A stretch of DNA of 48,615 nt from assembly GCA_024278455.1 (NCBI GenBank), contig JAJRTE010000125.1, positions 1 to 48,615 of the forward strand. Reading direction: 5' to 3'. Positions 36,568-45,525 of the stretch are shown here, piece by piece; the stretch's first letter is position 1; each line of letters opens with the position of its first letter. Both the position numbers and the translations under genes were made by a program. Below the pieces are notes generated by a model, which was not told the DNA's origin, did not search any database, and worked only from the letters and a program-made list of their open reading frames with translations. The DNA comes from Myxococcota bacterium. Lineage in GTDB: Bacteria; Myxococcota_A; UBA796; JAJRTE01.

Positions 36568-37431
36568 GTGCGCATCGTGAGCGTTTCGGACCTGCACCTG
36601 GACCACACCGCGAACGGACCGGTCGTCGCCGCCATGCTGGAGCAGTTGGCTTCCGACCCGCCTGATGTCCTGGTCGTGGCCGGAGACGTCGCGTCGAACC
36701 GGCAAACGGCGGCTCGCACGCTGGAACGTCTTGTCAACGTTGGCGAACATGTCCTCTTCGTACCCGGGAACCATGACCTGTGGGCGCCGTGGCGCGAGGT
36801 GGCCAGCGGCGAGGTGGATACGTGGCGCTTCTACCGCGAGGAGCTGTTCGACCTGTGCCGGAAACTCGGCATCCACTACTTGCCGGCCTCGCCCGTGACC
36901 ATCGGCTCGATCGGTTTTGCCGGAGTCACCGGCTGGTACGACTACTCCCTGGCGACTCGAGTCGCTCGCTTCTTCTTCGACGACGACGCCTTCCGCCGGG
37001 GGTACCAGGGCGGCTACGCCTGGGTCGACCCGCTCCGGACATCGTTTCAGCGGCCCGACGGTACCTCCATGGCCGACACCGAGGTCACTCGAGTGATGGC
37101 TTCCGACCTCGAGGCGCACCTGAGGGCATTGCCGCCCCATGCGTCCCGGGTCGTGGCGGTGACGCACGTGGTTCCTTTTGCCCAGGCCATCCAGTCCAGG
37201 CCGTTCCTGGCCCGGGATTTCTTCACCGCGTTCCTGGGAAGCAAGCTTTTCGGAGAAGTCCTCTTGCAGGACCCCCGGGTGAAGGTGTCGGTCTGCGGCC
37301 ACACGCACACGCCGGTGAGCAAACGTGTCGGCCGGATCCAACTCGTTTGCACGCCCCTGGGCTACCCTCGCGAATGGCGAGGCGATCCGCGCAAGGTGGC
37401 CAAACAACGGCGCGGAGAGATCATCTTGTAG
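36568..37431 (+). CDS. Calcineurin-like metallophosphoesterase
   Basis: 287 aa; GTG with GAGG 7 bases upstream. Two-metal phosphoesterase motifs in order: SDLHLDH (Asp8, His10), VVAGDVASN (Asp40), PGNHDLW (67-73), a later THVVPF His, and CGHTHTPV near residue 245. It hydrolyses phosphomono- or diesters; the substrate is unclear. No signal peptide, so cytoplasmic. Likely has its own promoter (see the preceding gap). Confidence 0.9.
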   Translation: MRIVSVSDLHLDHTANGPVVAAMLEQLASDPPDVLVVAGDVASNRQTAARTLERLVNVGEHVLFVPGNHDLWAPWREVASGEVDTWRFYREELFDLCRKLGIHYLPASPVTIGSIGFAGVTGWYDYSLATRVARFFFDDDAFRRGYQGGYAWVDPLRTSFQRPDGTSMADTEVTRVMASDLEAHLRALPPHASRVVAVTHVVPFAQAIQSRPFLARDFFTAFLGSKLFGEVLLQDPRVKVSVCGHTHTPVSKRVGRIQLVCTPLGYPREWRGDPRKVAKQRRGEIIL

Positions 37432-37479
37432 GATTGCGCCGGTGGGGCAGGCCCGGCCCTCCCCGGGGAGCGGCACGCC

Positions 37480-39654
37480 CTATCCCCCGCCCCCAAGCAG
37501 CCCGATCACCATGACGGCAGCAATCACCAGGACGCCCATGAGCCCTTCGCCGAGGATCCCGCCCGAAGCCACGGCAAAACTGTACTTCTCCACCCACTCC
37601 GGATTCTTCCGCTTGATGATCCACTGTACCAGCGCCCCGCTGAACATGGCCCACGAGTAGTAGGCCGGAAGGATGAACCCGATCGACGCTCCCATCACCG
37701 ACGGCATGTAGCCGCGGAACCGCCACTTCGCCTTCTCCAGGATCGTGACCGCGAACCCGAACAAGATGCCGATCAGCAGGGCTGCCCGGGAATAGGGAGG
37801 CATCTTCGTCGATGGGTCGGAGACGATTCGCCCGAAGCCGGACCGAACCACCGCACCGATGGTCGGGAGCTTCGGCGTGCCCATCCGGCAGTAGTTCTGC
37901 TCGAACACGTCGGCATACACAGGATCGAGTGCAAACCGCCCGCCGGCCTCCTCGTCGAATTTCTGCTCCGCCTCCGCCATGCACGCCCCCAGCTCCTCCG
38001 TCTCCCGCTGGCGGCACTGCTTGACACGCTCCGCATACTGCACCGCGGGCTCGACCACGGCAGGATCCATGGTCGCCACCATCGCCATCGCCCTGTCTTC
38101 GTCCTTGAACCGGCACTCGCCCTCCAGCAGACCCGTGACCAGGAAGAGCAGGGGCACCGCACCGATAGAACCGACCAGGATCCCCGCAATCTGCACATAG
38201 AACTGCCTCCGGGGCGTGGCCCCGAGCAGATACCCGGTCTTCAAGTCCTGCGTCATGTCCGCCGCCTCGCTCCCCCCGGCGGAAGTCACTTCGGCCGCAA
38301 TCATGGGGACCATGGGCGACCCGGGCTCGAGCCCGCCGTAGACCATCAGGGCCGCGTTCGATACCGAATTGATCGGATTGATGTCCGTTTCGCCCGTGGC
38401 CCGAATCGCGATGATCGCGAAGATCGCGCTTACGGCGACCGCGAGAAACGCCAGGTAGACGGGCACGTGGAACACCACGCTGAGCATGGTCATGATCCCG
38501 GCGGACGCGAGCAGAAGGCCTCCCAGCCAGAGCCAGAACGGTACCTCGAGCGCCTTCATGGCCTCCGCCTGCTTGCTGGCCGGGCCTCGCTTCTTCCAAA
38601 TGGCGCTCAGCGCATTGTACAGGGTACGCCAGCGCAACGCCGTGGCGGTCAGGCCCGAAGTCACCAGCGCCCCGATGGACGGCCACATGGTCCACCGGAC
38701 CACCAACCGGTAGGACGGACCGTCCACCACGCCTTGGTCCAGCAGCCAGGGCACGATGACGAGCCACGCAACCGACGCGGCCACCACCATGGACAGGGTA
38801 ACACGAATCCCGACCAGGAACCCGGCGCCCATGAGCATCGGACTGAGAGAAATACCCTGGGTCAACTTCGACACCTGGTGTCCCGCCCACGTGAACGGGA
38901 GGGACACGCTGTCCGGAAAGAGGTGGAACCCGTCCTTGAGCATCTGGAACAACCCTGCGACCCCGGCTGTACCGAACAACCAACGCGCCTTGTTGGTCGA
39001 CTCCTTGCCTCGAGCGTGCATGGCAAGAATGGTGTGGGCACAGGCGGTCCCGGTCGGGAACATGAGCTTCTCGATGCCCACGACCTGCTTCCTCAACGGC
39101 ACCGCCCAGAACACCCCCAGGAAGCTCGAGAAAAACACCCAACTGAACACCTGCCAGGCCTCGAGCCGAGGGACGAGCTGCGGGATCTGCAGGTGCAAGA
39201 GATAGAGCGCGGGAATCAAGATGATGATCGAGCCCAGCGAACCGGCCGCCGATACCATCGTCTGCGTCAAGTTGTTCTCGAGTGGCGTGTAGTGTTCGAA
39301 GCGCAGCAGCCTGATAAAGGAATAGGAGACGATGACCGCGATGAGCGACCCGCCGACCGTCCACCCGATCTTCATCCCCATGTAGAGATTGCACGCGACC
39401 ATGACCCAACCGAGAATGGCACCGGCAAACAGCACCTTCCCGGTCACCTCGGGAACCTTGTCTCCCTTGTATATGGTCTCGAGCCACTTTTTCTCCTGGC
39501 GCTCAAACTCCTCGTCGCTCTCGATCGGCACGGTGGCCAGTTCCTTGTCGATGGCCCACACTATGCCCCCGCCGACCCCGGCATCCCCGGCATCCGCCCC
39601 CCCCGGCCGCCCACCATCTCCCCCAATGTCCGTAGCTGAGTCCTTTCTCTCCAT
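37480..39654 (-). CDS. OPT-family oligopeptide/metal transporter
   Basis: 724 aa from the ATG at 39654 (GGAGA 5 bases upstream). A soluble ~50-residue start (Gly/Asp-rich) precedes about 14-16 membrane segments. OPT-family sequence signatures are visible: NLYMGMKIGWTVGGSL near the first segments and ATGETDINPINSVSNAALMVYG in the middle, with a large soluble loop (~555-640) rich in Glu/Gln/Cys. OPT carriers import peptides or metal chelates by proton symport. It is transcribed toward the metallophosphoesterase gene. Confidence 0.88.
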   Translation of the reverse strand: MERKDSATDIGGDGGRPGGADAGDAGVGGGIVWAIDKELATVPIESDEEFERQEKKWLETIYKGDKVPEVTGKVLFAGAILGWVMVACNLYMGMKIGWTVGGSLIAVIVSYSFIRLLRFEHYTPLENNLTQTMVSAAGSLGSIIILIPALYLLHLQIPQLVPRLEAWQVFSWVFFSSFLGVFWAVPLRKQVVGIEKLMFPTGTACAHTILAMHARGKESTNKARWLFGTAGVAGLFQMLKDGFHLFPDSVSLPFTWAGHQVSKLTQGISLSPMLMGAGFLVGIRVTLSMVVAASVAWLVIVPWLLDQGVVDGPSYRLVVRWTMWPSIGALVTSGLTATALRWRTLYNALSAIWKKRGPASKQAEAMKALEVPFWLWLGGLLLASAGIMTMLSVVFHVPVYLAFLAVAVSAIFAIIAIRATGETDINPINSVSNAALMVYGGLEPGSPMVPMIAAEVTSAGGSEAADMTQDLKTGYLLGATPRRQFYVQIAGILVGSIGAVPLLFLVTGLLEGECRFKDEDRAMAMVATMDPAVVEPAVQYAERVKQCRQRETEELGACMAEAEQKFDEEAGGRFALDPVYADVFEQNYCRMGTPKLPTIGAVVRSGFGRIVSDPSTKMPPYSRAALLIGILFGFAVTILEKAKWRFRGYMPSVMGASIGFILPAYYSWAMFSGALVQWIIKRKNPEWVEKYSFAVASGGILGEGLMGVLVIAAVMVIGLLGGGG

Positions 39655-40027
39655 ATCGTCTCCAGGCTGTCGCCCTCTCCCGCGGGGGTAGAAAACCTGC
39701 AAGATCGAGCATTCTCACACATCGCCCCCGCTATTCAACCAGGCTTGTTCGAAGATTGCAAGCCGGCATCCGCGCGCCATCCACGGTCAGAAGACTCGTG
39801 GACCCCGCTCTCCGTTGGATTGAGAAATCGGGGGCCGGCACGCCAGCGTTTCGGAGTTGAGGAAGGGCGCAGCGAGCACGAGCGACTTGCAGTTGCTGCT
39901 TCCCCACGTTTCGCGATTGGCACAGGAGAAGACACAGAAGCAGAATTACACACTTGACGGGACCCTGCTCTGTGATACACGTCGGAGATGTGCCACCACG
40001 GGCACGCCTGCAACACGAGAGGTTCTC
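39655..40027. promoter_or_regulatory. 373-bp divergent gap with a weak promoter toward each side
   Basis: Minus strand, toward the OPT gene: TTGAAT at 39738-39733, 16 bases, GAGAAT at 39716-39711. Plus strand, toward the PAS gene: TTGACG at 39954-39959, 16 bases, TACACG at 39976-39981. No gene, repeat or RNA structure that I can support in the rest. Confidence 0.4.
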
Positions 40028-40792
40028 ATGCTCAACCTCATCGAACTGCTCGACGAGAACGCCGAGGAGTTGGCACGTACCCTGGCCGAGCTGCCGGATG
40101 CCCGCGCGCTGGTTCGCCGGCTCAGGGCCGTACTCGGGGGAAGAAGCGATTGCGAATCCTGGTTTCCCGTGGTTCCGATGGAACGTTTCCTCAGGGGCAT
40201 GGCGGTGATCGAAGAGTACCTGCTCGCGCGCATGGGCTGGGAGGTGGAACCCGACCCGGTTGTCAGGGCGCGAGCGCGTTCCCGCCTGCGCAGAGGGCTG
40301 GCGCGACTCGCCCGCCAGTATGCAGCCGCGATGGACCGCGAAGCCGCCACCGTCCGGTCGCGCCTGGAATCGGTCCAGCAGCGGTTGAGGAACGAACAGC
40401 GCCTGGTTGCCGGTCTGATGGCTCACGTTCAGGCCGGTGTGGCCGTGCTGGACGGGGCTGGCCGGGTGCTGCTATGGAGCCACGCGGCGGCAGCTCTGAC
40501 CGGCGTGGCCTGTGACGATGCCATCGGTCATGAGCTTGAGGAATTGCTCCCCGGACTGGGCAAGTGTATCGGGCACCACTTTCGAGCACCCGGTCGTGCG
40601 GCGACATCCGGCACGGTGGACGACGGCTGTTGCCGGAGCCTGTTCGATGAGAACGGGAAGGGCGTGGAAGTGACGTACCGGCTGGCCCGGCTCCCGGGTT
40701 CCGGGGATGCTGGGAACGCGACCTGGGTCCTGGCGTGGCTCCCCGCGCTGCCCCCGGGTGATAGCCGCGCGCCAGGTTTCGCCGCGTCCTGA
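40028..40792 (+). CDS. PAS-domain protein without output domain
   Basis: 254 aa from the ATG at 40028 (GAGAGG upstream). An N-terminal helical region (~1-120), including a charged stretch likely to be coiled coil (RSRLESVQQRLRNEQRL), is followed by a PAS fold from ~128 (VQAGVAVLDGAGRVLLWSHAAAALTG) to ~220. No kinase, GGDEF, STAS or DNA-binding domain follows, so it is a stand-alone sensor. Ligand unknown. It precedes the steroid-reductase-like gene by 42 bp and may be in the same transcript. Confidence 0.72.
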   Translation: MLNLIELLDENAEELARTLAELPDARALVRRLRAVLGGRSDCESWFPVVPMERFLRGMAVIEEYLLARMGWEVEPDPVVRARARSRLRRGLARLARQYAAAMDREAATVRSRLESVQQRLRNEQRLVAGLMAHVQAGVAVLDGAGRVLLWSHAAAALTGVACDDAIGHELEELLPGLGKCIGHHFRAPGRAATSGTVDDGCCRSLFDENGKGVEVTYRLARLPGSGDAGNATWVLAWLPALPPGDSRAPGFAAS

Positions 40793-40834
40793 TCGTGCCG
40801 CCTTGCCCCGAAGCTCGAGGAGGGTCATGCCGCC

Positions 40835-41596
40835 ATGACGGAAACGGAACTGCACCGGCACCTGATGGTCTTGTGGGTAGCATTGGCCGTGGTCGTCTTT
40901 TTCGTGTTGTGGTTCAAATCCGCCCCTTACGGCCGTCACGGTCGCGCGGGGTGGGGGCCGGCGATTCCCGAACGACTGGGGTGGGTGCTGATGGAGTCGG
41001 TTTCCGCCATTGCCATGGGGATGTTGTTCTTCTTGGGCGACAGGCGGACATCCCTGGTGGCATGGACGGCGCTCGTGATGTGGGAATGCCACTACCTGTA
41101 TCGCGGGTTCGTGTATCCCTTCCGCAGGCGGACAGCCGGCAAGCGGATTCCCGCGGTCATCGTGTTGTTCGGCGTCCTGTTCAACGTGGGAAACGGCTAT
41201 ATCAACGGCCGCTACCTGTTCACCCTGTCACCGCCTCGCCCCGCTGGCTGGCTGCTCGATCCCAGGTTCCTGGTCGGGCTGAGCCTGTTCATCATCGGGT
41301 TCCTGGTCAACATCGACTCCGACGAGCGCCTTCTCGCGTTGCGCAAGCCGGGGGAAAAGGGCTACAGGGTGCCGCATGGCGGCCTGTTCCGCTGGGTATC
41401 GAGCCCCAACTACCTGGGAGAAATCCTCGAGTGGTTTGGATGGGCCATCGCCACGTGGAGTCCGGCCGGACTGACGTTCGCCCTGTGGACCGCCGCCAAC
41501 CTGGTGCCTCGAGCAAGGGCCCACCACCGATGGTACCGGGACCGGTTCCCGGACTATCCCGCCAAGCGCCGGGCGCTGATACCTTTTCTGTTCTGA
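40835..41596 (+). CDS. 3-oxo-5-alpha-steroid 4-dehydrogenase family membrane enzyme
   Basis: 253 aa; about six membrane segments. The N-terminal PYGRHGRAGWGP motif and the C-terminal block GYRVPHGGLFRWVSSPNYLGEI through WYRDRFPDYP are characteristic of the steroid 5-alpha-reductase family (SRD5A/DET2), which reduce a C=C bond next to a keto group with NADPH. Bacterial homologs may act on sterol-like or other isoprenoid lipids; the bacterial substrate is unknown. Conservation of the C-terminal block makes the family call firm. Confidence 0.85.
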   Translation: MTETELHRHLMVLWVALAVVVFFVLWFKSAPYGRHGRAGWGPAIPERLGWVLMESVSAIAMGMLFFLGDRRTSLVAWTALVMWECHYLYRGFVYPFRRRTAGKRIPAVIVLFGVLFNVGNGYINGRYLFTLSPPRPAGWLLDPRFLVGLSLFIIGFLVNIDSDERLLALRKPGEKGYRVPHGGLFRWVSSPNYLGEILEWFGWAIATWSPAGLTFALWTAANLVPRARAHHRWYRDRFPDYPAKRRALIPFLF

Positions 41597-41752
41597 CGGT
41601 GCGCGGTGGATACCAGGCGGACCCATCGACCTGCAGGAAGACGGCGGTTTGAGACGGGTGCGGGAGCGGTGCTCCTGGATCCGGCAGGATGGCTACTGTC
41701 TTGAGACGGTAGCTCCAGACGGATAATGGGTGCGGGGAGGGGTGCCCCTGGG
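41597..41752. repeat. Convergent intergenic region with stacked stem-loops and an imperfect duplication
   Basis: Between two converging genes. Stems: GGAGC/GCTCC with loop GGT (41663-41675), TCCTG/CAGGA (41673-41677 with 41685-41689), and a 9-bp stem GCTACTGTC/GACGGTAGC with loop TTGA (41692-41713, one T-G pair). TTGAGACGG occurs at 41649 and 41701, and a GTGCGGG...CTGG block at 41658-41678 is repeated with changes at 41730-41751, so the region looks like a tandem duplication. No T-tract follows any stem. It may act as a bidirectional terminator. Confidence 0.5.
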
Positions 41753-43243
41753 TCAGTAGGCCTTGGCGAAGATGACCCGCTGGTTGGTTGCGCGTCCGGT
41801 CAGGAAGCAGGTGCCCCGTTCTCCTTGGTCGCCGAATGGGATGCAACGGACGGTCGCCCCGGTTTCGGCCTTGATGCGTGCCTCGTCCTCCGCGGAACCG
41901 TCGAAGAAGGCACGGAAAAAACCGGGGGCTTCTTCGATGCGCGCCTTCATTTCGTCGTAGGTGTCCACATCGTAGGTATGCGCGGTGCGGAACGCCAGGG
42001 CGCGGTCGAACAGGTTGCGCTGAATGGTATCCAGGGTCCTGGGAACGTGGGCGACGATTTCGTCCAGGGGAACGAAGGTCTTGTGGCCTTCCTGGCCCCG
42101 CTCCAGGTCGCGACGCACCACGACGGCCTGGCCCTTGGCGAGGTCCCGGGGACCGATCTCGATGCGCACCGGCGTCCCTTTCAGTTCCCAGTCCGCGAAC
42201 TTGAACCCCGGGGTCACCGTATCGCGGTCGTCCATCTGGAACGAGAAAGCGTCTCGCCAACTGTCCGCACGGCGGCCGACCGCTTCCTGGATGGCCTGGA
42301 GTTCGGCTTGCTTCTTGAAGATGGGAACGATGACTGCCTGGATATCCGCCATCCTTGGGGGCAGGACGAGGCCGTGGTCATCGGAATGGGCCATGATCAG
42401 TGCCCCGATGAGCCGCGTGCTGACTCCCCAGGAAGTGGCGTAGACATACTCTCGAGTGCCGGTTTCGGTCTGGAAGGTCACATCGAAGGCCTTGGCGAAA
42501 TTCTGGCCGAGGTGATGAGACGTGCCCGCCTGGAGCGCCTTCCCGTCCTGCATCATGGCCTCGATACAGTAGGTGTGTTGGGCGCCGGCAAACTTCTCCG
42601 ACTCGGTCTTCCGTCCCACGAGGACGGGAAGCGCCAGCCACTCCTCGGCAAAACGCCGATACACCTCCAAGATGCGCAGCGCTTCCGCCTCCGCGTCCTC
42701 GCTCGAGGCATGGGCGGTGTGGCCTTCCTGCCAGAGGAACTCGGTGGTGCGGAGAAACAGCCTCGTGCGCATCTCCCACCTGACGACATTGGCCCATTGG
42801 TTGAGCAGCAGCGGGAGATCGCGGTAGCTCTGGATCCATTTCTTGTACATGGACCAGATGATGGTCTCCGACGTGGGCCGAACGATCAGTTCCTCCTCGA
42901 GCTTGGCGGAAGGATCGACGACGATGCCGGAACCGTCTGGTGCATTCATCAGCCGGTAATGGGTAACGACCGCGCATTCCTTGGCGAAGCCTTCCACGTG
43001 CTCGGCCTCTCTCGAAAGGAACGACTTGGGGACGAAGAGGGGAAAGTAGGCATTACGATGGCCTGTCGCTTTGAACATGTCGTCGAGCGCGCGCTGCATC
43101 TTCTCCCAGATGGCGTACCCGTTGGGCCGGATGACCATGCAGCCTTTTACGGCGGAATAGTCGGCGAGTTCCGCCTTGGTGCAAATGTCGATGTACCACT
43201 GGGAGTAGTCTTCGTCTCGAGGGGTGATGCCTTCGCTTCCCAT
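41753..43243 (-). CDS. proS: Prolyl-tRNA synthetase, archaeal/eukaryotic-like short form
   Basis: 496 aa from the ATG at 43243 (AGGAGG 5 bases upstream). Class II synthetase: [17 protein letters not shown] (motif 2 region), [26 protein letters not shown] with the catalytic Arg/Glu pair, and motif 3 around [17 protein letters not shown] with the conserved His and Arg. The bacterial-type editing insertion is absent and the C-terminal part resembles the short ProRS of archaea, eukaryotes and some bacteria; it ends in Tyr as in that group. Attaches proline to tRNA-Pro. Confidence 0.94.
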   Translation of the reverse strand: MGSEGITPRDEDYSQWYIDICTKAELADYSAVKGCMVIRPNGYAIWEKMQRALDDMFKATGHRNAYFPLFVPKSFLSREAEHVEGFAKECAVVTHYRLMNAPDGSGIVVDPSAKLEEELIVRPTSETIIWSMYKKWIQSYRDLPLLLNQWANVVRWEMRTRLFLRTTEFLWQEGHTAHASSEDAEAEALRILEVYRRFAEEWLALPVLVGRKTESEKFAGAQHTYCIEAMMQDGKALQAGTSHHLGQNFAKAFDVTFQTETGTREYVYATSWGVSTRLIGALIMAHSDDHGLVLPPRMADIQAVIVPIFKKQAELQAIQEAVGRRADSWRDAFSFQMDDRDTVTPGFKFADWELKGTPVRIEIGPRDLAKGQAVVVRRDLERGQEGHKTFVPLDEIVAHVPRTLDTIQRNLFDRALAFRTAHTYDVDTYDEMKARIEEAPGFFRAFFDGSAEDEARIKAETGATVRCIPFGDQGERGTCFLTGRATNQRVIFAKAY

Positions 43244-43307
43244 GTTTCCTCCTGTGTGTTGCAACCCTTGCCGCCGGGCGGCACCCGGACGGGGTTCAAG
43301 CGGTACC

Positions 43308-43336
43308 CTTCTAGCAGATCACCGCTCGAGTTTCAA
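43308..43336 (-). promoter_or_regulatory. Putative proS promoter
   Basis: On the minus strand TTGAAA (43336-43331), 17 bases, TAGAAG (43313-43308). Between this and the ATG at 43243 the leader has a 6-bp stem TGCCGC/GCGGCA (43269-43283) near the ribosome site. Confidence 0.5.
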
Positions 43337-43420
43337 AGGGTTATTGCGATGAGGACCTGGGGCGGAGGAAAAAGCATGAGGAAGAGGGCGGGACGGTCGT
43401 GGAATGTCTGAGGCAGGGGC

Positions 43421-45052
43421 TTACCAGCCTCTGATGAAACGCAGGGTCCGGGCGTCTCCGTAGCGGCAATCGTCATCGATCCCGTTGTTCGGAATCTCGG
43501 CCATGCCTGGGTTTTGGGCGGCGTTGTAGTCGTTGCAGTCGCCCATCGCCTCGGAGAAGCCATCACCATCGATATCCACCCGCGGGCCGCTGAAGATCAG
43601 GTAGGTCATTCCCGAGCCGGCACCGTTGTAGTCGCTGCCGTAGGCACTCACCACGATGTCGGAGAAGCCGTCTCCATCCACATCGCCGCCGCTCGAAACG
43701 GACCAGCCAGCCTGATCGAGGGCAGCCTCCCCGGCGAACAGCGTGGTCGCCCCGTCGAGGTTCTCCTCGCCCAGGAACCGGGGGCCGCCGCGCACCAGGT
43801 AGACCGCCCCGGCATCCGTGTCGCTGAAATCACTGGTGGGGGCCGCAATGAGGAGGTCCGAAAACCCGTCGCCATCCACATCGCCAGCGCTCGAGATGCT
43901 GGATCCGGCAGCATCTCCGCTGGCCGCGCCCTGGAGCCGCACGTCAGCCTGCCCGAGGTCGTATGCGCTCCCGAAGGATGTCTTGCCATAGACGACCGCA
44001 GCCATCCCCGCGGCCTCGCCGTTGTCGTCGCGCCCGGGTGCCCCGATGACGAAATCGGCGAGCCCGTCGGCGTCGAGGTCGCCGGCTGGAGCCACGGCGT
44101 ATCCGGCATAGTCCTTTGCCGACTGGCCGAGGAACACGACGTCGGCCTGGGAGAGGGGGTAGTCTGAACTCCAGGTTCCGGCATGACCCAGGACCAGGTA
44201 GGCCTTCCCGGCCTTGCTCGCCGCCTCGCTGTTGCCATAGGCGCCGATCAACAGGTCGCCGAATCCATCGCCATTGGTGTCGCCGACGCCGGCCACCGAG
44301 AATCCAGCACTGTCACCGGCAGCCTCACCGGCGAACGACGGGAACGCGGCGAGCGACTCCACGGAACCGAACTGGCCGGAAGCCCCGCCGAGCACGACGA
44401 ACACTTTGCCCGTCGAAGATCCGGTCCCATGGGCCCCCACGGCCAGGTCGTCGAACCCGTCTCCGTTGAGGTCCTCGGTGCCTGCCAGCGAGAAACCCGT
44501 CAGTGCCATGCCAGCCTCGCCGACGAGCATGATATCGGCGTCGGCGAGGGAATTCTGAGCGCTCCATCCACCGGTTCGACCGAGGATCACGTAGGCCTTG
44601 CCCTGGCCATACTCGTCGCCGGCAAATGGGGCTCCGACCGCAAAATCGGCGAGTCCATCTCCGTTGAAATCCCCGAGCGCGCATGCCCCCACGCCGGCCT
44701 GGTCACCTTCGGCCTCTCCGACCCACGCGACATCCGCCTGCTCGAGGCTCATCAGTGGCTCCATGCCGGAGGTCTTGCCAAGCACGAGATAGACGGCCCC
44801 CGACCAGTTGAACGCACCAGGGGCGGTTATCAAAATGTCGTCCGTGTGATCGCCATTGACATCGCCCACGCCAACCACGCGGTACCCGGACTGATCGAAT
44901 TCGTTCTGCCCGAAGAACCCCACGTCGGCGTCGCCCAGGTCGAACGACTCCGGGAACGCCGCCTGGCTGACGAACGGTGTGCAGGCGATTGCCGCGACAA
45001 TGGCTGTCAAGTATGTCAACCCGTTTGCCACACCAAATCTTGTCGACTTCAT
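43421..45052 (-). CDS. Secreted FG-GAP (integrin-alpha-like) beta-propeller with C-terminal MopE motif
   Basis: 543 aa; ATG with GAGGAG 6 bases upstream. Signal peptide ~1-32 (ends VSQA). Seven FG-GAP repeats, each with a DxNGDG or DVDGDG calcium loop followed by a hydrophobic LLIGA-like strand, predict a seven-bladed propeller. The last ~45 residues carry one MopE unit (DIDGDGFSEAMGDCNDYN ... GIDDDC) but no membrane or sorting tail. Probably secreted or bound to the outer surface through a partner; the binding target is unknown. Shares its 473-bp upstream region with the beta-helix gene. Confidence 0.87.
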   Translation of the reverse strand: MKSTRFGVANGLTYLTAIVAAIACTPFVSQAAFPESFDLGDADVGFFGQNEFDQSGYRVVGVGDVNGDHTDDILITAPGAFNWSGAVYLVLGKTSGMEPLMSLEQADVAWVGEAEGDQAGVGACALGDFNGDGLADFAVGAPFAGDEYGQGKAYVILGRTGGWSAQNSLADADIMLVGEAGMALTGFSLAGTEDLNGDGFDDLAVGAHGTGSSTGKVFVVLGGASGQFGSVESLAAFPSFAGEAAGDSAGFSVAGVGDTNGDGFGDLLIGAYGNSEAASKAGKAYLVLGHAGTWSSDYPLSQADVVFLGQSAKDYAGYAVAPAGDLDADGLADFVIGAPGRDDNGEAAGMAAVVYGKTSFGSAYDLGQADVRLQGAASGDAAGSSISSAGDVDGDGFSDLLIAAPTSDFSDTDAGAVYLVRGGPRFLGEENLDGATTLFAGEAALDQAGWSVSSGGDVDGDGFSDIVVSAYGSDYNGAGSGMTYLIFSGPRVDIDGDGFSEAMGDCNDYNAAQNPGMAEIPNNGIDDDCRYGDARTLRFIRGW

Positions 45053-45525
45053 AGCTGACTCCTCGGTGCTCTCTGAGTGAGTCCAGGTTTGTTCGACTGA
45101 AACCGTGATGGCGTCATGGGATCAGTCCTCTCCGATTCCTACCTCTCACTTACGGCACATCCGCCCGATCCACTTGAGCAATTTCTTGTGATGCCCCCGG
45201 AACGGTGCAGGCGGCGCCGGTGCGAGCATCGTCCATTCGCCTGCGATCCCCATCCTTTTCGGCGGCCCGATCGCCGGCAAGAGTGCGGGATTGGAGACAG
45301 GCGACTCAACCCGTTGTTTTGCCGGGAAGAAATGGCGTGACACGCACGTCTCGCTCGGCTATAGTTCAGGTGGGGCAGCGTTGTCGGTCTCGTCTCGAGT
45401 GCACGGTGGCCAGACCGAGATGTGCGGGGACCAGGGGCCTGGTGGGTGCGGAAACCGCTGTTCGGGTGTTCCCGGCGGGATCGCGCCGGCCTGATGGAGC
45501 GGGAAGCGGAAGCGCGGAGGTGGAC
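45053..45525. promoter_or_regulatory. 473-bp gap between divergent exoprotein genes, with a strong promoter candidate
   Basis: Toward the beta-helix gene: GTGACA at 45337-45342, 17 bases, TATAGT at 45360-45365 (5 of 6 at both boxes), leaving a ~150-base leader. No promoter of comparable quality is evident for the FG-GAP gene. No gene or clear repeat seen in the rest. Confidence 0.5.

Noticed and set aside
43290-43320. T-box-like AGGGTACCGC in the proS leader
   Set aside because: Only ten bases resemble the T-box core, it overlaps the putative -10, and there is no specifier stem or terminator/antiterminator.
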